Of a stretch of DNA of 64,000 nt, positions 58,920-64,000 are shown one piece after another. A model generated the notes under the pieces. It was not told where the DNA came from, searched no databases, and saw only the letters and a list, made by a program, of their open reading frames with translations. Position 1 is the stretch's first letter, and each line of letters begins with the position of its first letter. Origin of the DNA: Promerops cafer. Its lineage: Eukaryota; Chordata; Aves; Passeriformes; Nectariniidae. The translations under genes and the position numbers were made by a program. Where the stretch lies: NCBI GenBank assembly GCA_013398275.1, contig VZSE01013216.1, forward strand, positions 2,938,337-3,002,336, read 5' to 3'.

Positions 58920-59190
58920 GAAGAAACAAATCCTTGTTGGCATTGCAATTTGAAGAGACATATTATAAATTGCATCGACAGTATTTTATCTTCTAAGATA
59001 ATGTCATTTTAGATGAACCTAAGGAACGACGATCAACCATTTAATTGGCATTGTGTGCAAGGCAGAATATACACACTAAAGGTTACCATGAGGTCTGCAG
59101 CTATAATTGCCACTGACCAAAAGAGACTGTTCATTTAATCAGCCCCCTGAGAAATAATGTTGCAAGGTTAAAGGTTACCGTTTTTCAAGA
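58920..59190. promoter_or_regulatory. Candidate conserved noncoding block
   Basis: Non-repetitive AT-rich sequence with ATAAATTGCATCGACAG, ACGACGATCAACCATTTAATTGGC, GCTATAATTGCC and TTCATTTAATCAGCCCCCTG. CpG dinucleotides are retained in an otherwise CpG-poor flank. It resembles a vertebrate conserved noncoding element; function unknown. Confidence 0.4.
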
Positions 59191-62100
59191 AAGATGTCAA
59201 TAAGGAATGAAGACTGCGTACAGTTTACAGGCTGTCTTGTCTCTGCTGTGCTTGAAGAAAGAGTTAGACCCTTTAATATGAAAAAACTGTACTCAATACT
59301 CATTCCTACAAAAAGCCCACCACCACTACCCTCAACCCCTCAAAACCACAAAGAATTTTGGAGATGGGAAATGAAGACATTCAAGTGGCTTTTAAAAGTC
59401 TTTACTGCTTGATCACATTTTAATGATTTTTAGGTTTTTTTTAAATGTAAACTTCTCAAGAACTGATAGGGAAAAATGCTGGAAGTGCCATAGTATGCCT
59501 TGATATAGTAGCAGCTAAGATTATTGGAGATGCTAAATTCACATTTGTATAAATTTGTGAAGAGAGAGGTTGTGGCAGTTTTTATGTCTTTAACAAAGGC
59601 ATTATTGCTCAAAAATATGCTTCCTTCCTTTCATGGTGGGTTCACATTTGGTTATGATGAGAAAATTCTGAGGAGCTATTTACTAGGTACTTTCTAGTGC
59701 TGAGGTAAATGCTTGATTGATTACTTGAGGCTCGGATACATAAGCAAGAGAAAATACATACTCTGACCAATGTCCTGTGCAGCCTGAGCATAGAAATACA
59801 GTTACAATCATGTACATAGGGAGTTACTTCCAGCTTTGAATACAAGGCATTAGGAAGGAGAAATGTTGGAGGTCCTTCTACCTTTATGTAAAACTGTATC
59901 CACAGGCCAGGTGCAAATAGTTTTGAGTTCAGATCTCTGAAACTTTTGTTAATGAACTGAAAAACTTTTAAGTGGCTCCTAGACAATTTTGTGGCACGAC
60001 TTGACTCACACAAAATGGACAAATCTAGATATTGTCTAAAATGAGAGTGCATCTTTTGTCTCTGGGTTTTTATTTGTTTTTATACCTTGGGATGAGTGTG
60101 ATAGTAAAAGCGAAAAACACAGCCAAGAGAGGAGGTACTTTAACACTGTATGCTGAAAACCCTTCCTGCTCTTTCCAAGGAAGGTGCATGATCAGGATGC
60201 TGGATTAGCTGAATAATTTCTAGGCTCTGGTGTCCCCCTTGCCGTGTTCAGATGCCTGTCCTCCAGCAGACAGGGGTTGTGCCATACCACCATGTGAAAA
60301 GCACAGGGCCACTGCTGCAACACTGGGCCTCTTTTCTTTTGCTGCTGATCCGAAATCTACATCTGCCCTTTTATTGTTGCTGTCACCCTTCCTTTCATGT
60401 CACCTCCTTCCATCTGTGTGTGGTTTTGTCCACTTTCTGTAGCAGATAATCTAACACCTAGATAGTGTGGGACAGGACTTAGCTCTACTGTGACTGGTTC
60501 ATCCGCAGTTAGCACAGAGGCCTCAGATTAGTGTAACAGCTGCTATCTTGGTGAAGACCAGATGCTTCACTGTGGATCTCCAGAATTAAAAACACACCCT
60601 CTGTGCAGATCTCAAGTTAAGTGCAGTAGCTGTCAGGCTCAAATTCATGTCACGTCTGAGTGAAGGGCTGCATTCCTGCAGCAAACACAACAGTACTGGC
60701 ACCAAATGAGGTGCTTCAAGGGGCCTGTGAAGGAAAGCACAAGTACTGCAAACATATTTATCTGCAATGTGGGAGAACTGTGGATCCTTGCACTTTAATC
60801 TCTGAAAATGTATATATAAGCCATACCCAACCTCTTTGTATCTAATTTGATTAGTATCTCAGTGATTGTTAAATTGCTTTCCTTTATCCCCATTTGATTT
60901 TCAAATCATCCGCAGGACTCAGGATGTGATAGGGAAGATCTTAAATGTTCACAATGAGCTCAGTTTTTCAACTTTCAGCAAGCTAGAAACACATATGTAA
61001 GACAAAACATGGAAGTCCTACAAATTATCAGTGAATGCCTGTGTTCTCTTTTACAGGAAGTATGCTTTGGCCAACACATCCCTTGCAGTACAAAGTTCCT
61101 CAGCAGTCTTGCTGGACAGTTTGAAAGTGATTACCTTGGTAACGCCACTTCCTGCAGCCAAGAAAGCTTCAGGCAGCTTGTCTTAGTATTGCCTTTGTGC
61201 TCAGTGCTCTTAACAATTACAGTGTAAGTCCCTAATTATTCTGCTTCACAACAACTTTCCTCCTCCCCTGCTGGAGTACTTAAAAGGGTGCAGCAAAGTA
61301 GAATAAAGCAGGGATTTAAATCTCTGAAATGTGTTCAAAATAAGGTCTTGATAACAAGCTAAAATGCATTATGGAAGAAAAAAGTTTTGATTATCAGTTT
61401 CCTGCTGCTACATCTTCCTGTTTTACACTAGTGCACCCATACACAGACAACACACACATATTTTCTCTTTTCCTTTAGATCTCAGGTGGGAATTTGAATA
61501 TGATGCCAATTCAGAGTATAATGCTAGAACTACTGGATGCAAAAAGGGTGTGGCTAAGAGGGAGCAAGAGAGAGTCATCACCTGCTTTTGTTTTCTGAGT
61601 TCCTCTTGTGGTCTGATTTTCAGGTACAGAGCATCCAAAACTGTATGGAAAAGAAACAGTACCTACTTGATGTTTCTGAAAATTGGCTATTAGTTATTCT
61701 GTTCCAAATACTGCTGTCCTGCCTGTCTTATGACAATGCATGTCTTGTAGTGAGTCTTACAAATTATTTGTTTGTTCCAGGCTTGTAAAGTTATGGTTTC
61801 AAAAGGAGAGCTGTGAAGGTGAGGAGATTGCAGAGTTTGTGATCTTTACCTTGGAGGCAGCAGCAGGATGCTCCTAACTCAGTGCTGTCTTGCCCTGCTT
61901 CAAGAATTGACATCAAACAGTTTCTCAAGTTAAATTTGAGACTATTGTAGTTGTTTTGCAGTTGAATTTAAGGACTTGTTGTATTAATAAAACCAAACCC
62001 CACATTGAAGTAGCTCTTGCAGCTGAGGAAGATGCTTCTGTGCATTATAGGCCACATTTAAATGCTTATAGTAGAACAAAGCTTTGTGTTTTGGAATCTG

Positions 62101-64000
62101 TTGGAGATATTCCTTGTGGAGAGGAACCTTCTGTTACCCTGGGATTGTACTATTTACATAGGTAGTGCCTAGTATAATGACAAAAAATATATTAGTTTTT
62201 GTTAGAAAACATCTTGCTTGTCTTTTGTCTTTATATTATTAGGAAGGCATATGTCTCTGTTAGGGAAACAAAGTTATTATTAAATGCTTCTTTTGTTGTT
62301 GATGGAAATTTCACATTCAGTAGTGATGTGTCAAGTATGAATGTAAAAGATCTGCTATTCTGCAATAGCTATCCATGATATATGCCAGTGACAGTGAGGC
62401 CAAATTAATCTGCTGCATGCTGGTCAATATTTACAATTGTTTAGAGAGTTTCAGTGATGGACATTTATATAAATAGTCGTTCATTGTCCCTTAAGTGGAT
62501 GTCACCTCCTGAGAGACATAATCTCCCAGGGGAAAAAGGCAATCATGGCAAACCTATCATCAGTCTACAGGCTGAGGGACATTCATTTTCTTTTTGTTTC
62601 ACTGTGGATACCTATTTTGTGTTTCTGACACTGATTTTTTCTTTTTCATTTTTCTTAATGTTCAATTGCTATTGTCTAATTTGCGCTGTTTTTTAGCAGA
62701 GTGTGGTTTTTTTTTTTTAGCAGAGTGTAGTCGCATTTCACACATCAGGTCCTTCATACAAAGCAGAAAAGGACAGACACATGTATATACATTTTTTGTG
62801 TGCACAGTTGCTCTTGGAAATTAATAATTCTCTTTTTTTCCCGTGAAATGCAAACTCCAATTTTAAAATCAGGACTACACAGTTTAAATGGTAAGATACT
62901 AAACATTCCTATGAAATTCACGAACTTGCATGGACTTGTAAACTGCAGTTGTGAATTATCCTATTCAGAAATGGTAGGAAAGAGCTGAAATGTTCAGTTT
63001 ATCCTTAGTAGCTTCTCTGTCTTCTCAGGTCTTCTGCGAAACTCTTCTATAGTGCTGACAAGAGCCATCTGTGCTCTTTCTCTTCTTTAACCCAGGCATC
63101 TGTAAATCACCAGGATGCTCAGTGTTGAAACGTGCTTACATAGCACAGCAATAGGTGATACATTTTTGTATATGAGCATTTATTTAAGAAAGAACAATGT
63201 TTGGTTAACAGTGTCTTACTGTGCACTTCAGGAAATTTATCTTTACTCTGCTTTGCTAGGTTTCTGATAGGTTTAACCCTATGCTGGTCAACTAATGTGC
63301 TTCATGTAAAATAAGTAGTAGCTTCACATTTCCTAAATGTTTCTTTGAAAACATACTGAAATAAATCTCTTTGCTCCTCAATACTTTTGTGAGACCAAAA
63401 CAAGTTTTGCTTCTGGCTCTCCTAGTCTTTCATTTTAAAAAATAGTTGTGCTGAAACTTCTCAAAAAAGCTTCCATCTACACAAGTGAATTTTATTCAGA
63501 AGAGTAGAGTTGGTTCTCCTTCAGGAAGGACAAATTTCTTCTGTCTGAAACAAACACATAAGCAAACCAAAACAAGGAAAAGGTCTATTTTGGCTGTCCT
63601 TACTAATTAAAGAATGAAAAGGCAAAAGATGGGCAGGGGAAGGGAGATCACAGTTTGATTTTCTGTTTGGCTTCAGTTTCTGTTTTTCTGGCTCAATGTT
63701 AGGAAATCCTCTTCCTGTGCCCCTAATGTCATGAAAGAGCAAGGGGAGAACTCTTGAGGTCACAGATAACTATGTAAATAGTATTAACTTCAACCAGCAA
63801 TGAGCAAGCAATTTACAATGCTCAGGAGAGAGACTGACCTGTTAGCCCAAAAAAGCAGAGAGAGGGAAGAACTTTTATGGCTGTTTGAAAAAAATTTCCT
63901 GTAACTGTCCTTTTTCTTCTGTATTGGAAGTGGTTCAAACTTTAGGACAATGAATTGCCTCCTGACAAGCTTGCCTGTCAGTCTGTAATGCCAGTAACAT
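59191..64000. other. Gene-poor DNA to end of window
   Basis: No supported exon, including none resembling ITGA6, which lies beyond DLX2 in mammals. A small tandem duplication of TTTTAGCAGAGTGT with a T-run expansion is at 62691–62730. Confidence 0.55.

Noticed and set aside
59191..64000. ITGA6 exons expected beyond DLX2 from mammalian gene order
   Set aside because: No integrin-like coding segment was recognised. In mammals the gap to ITGA6 is far larger than the 41 kb available here.

Overview
The window is vertebrate nuclear DNA, most probably from a bird and plausibly a songbird. It carries the METAP1D–DLX1–DLX2 block, recognised from conserved protein sequence and canonical splice sites. 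The bird call rests on CR1 retroposon 3' ends near 30.4, 35.9 and 50 kb. The songbird suggestion rests on a roughly 1.1 kb LTR-like element at 31.3–32.4 kb that resembles, from memory, an LTR family common in songbird genomes. No bacterial-type genes, CRISPR arrays or tRNA/rRNA genes were seen.

Layout. 1–5850 looks like intron of METAP1D, with no exon recognised. 5851–7852 (+) holds the last four coding exons of METAP1D, the mitochondrial methionine aminopeptidase. 7.9–11.4 kb is intergenic, with a CpG-rich island (9.3–10.25 kb) and a homeodomain-motif-rich block (10.55–11.02 kb) that is a strong candidate enhancer. 11625–13246 (+) is the complete three-exon DLX1 coding region (255 aa), with a 3'UTR to about 14.72 kb. 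14.7–21.0 kb is the DLX1/DLX2 intergenic interval. It alternates GC-rich islands with two AT-rich, TAAT-rich blocks (15.6–16.5 and 17.44–18.1 kb), which match the expected place and composition of the I12a/I12b forebrain enhancers. 21801–23098 (−) is the complete three-exon DLX2 coding region (274 aa), tail-to-tail with DLX1. A CpG island continues from its promoter to about 24.8 kb. From 25 to 64 kb I find no convincing exon. This is a gene-poor flank with three CR1 fragments, one LTR, small tandem duplications and a few candidate conserved noncoding blocks.

How it works together. DLX1 and DLX2 encode paralogous homeodomain transcription factors that in vertebrates share intergenic enhancers and act together in GABAergic interneuron, branchial arch and limb development. 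METAP1D is an unrelated housekeeping neighbour whose 3' introns and flank may host DLX regulatory DNA. Gene identities are secure. Enhancer calls rest on composition, motifs and position only; no alignment could be run.
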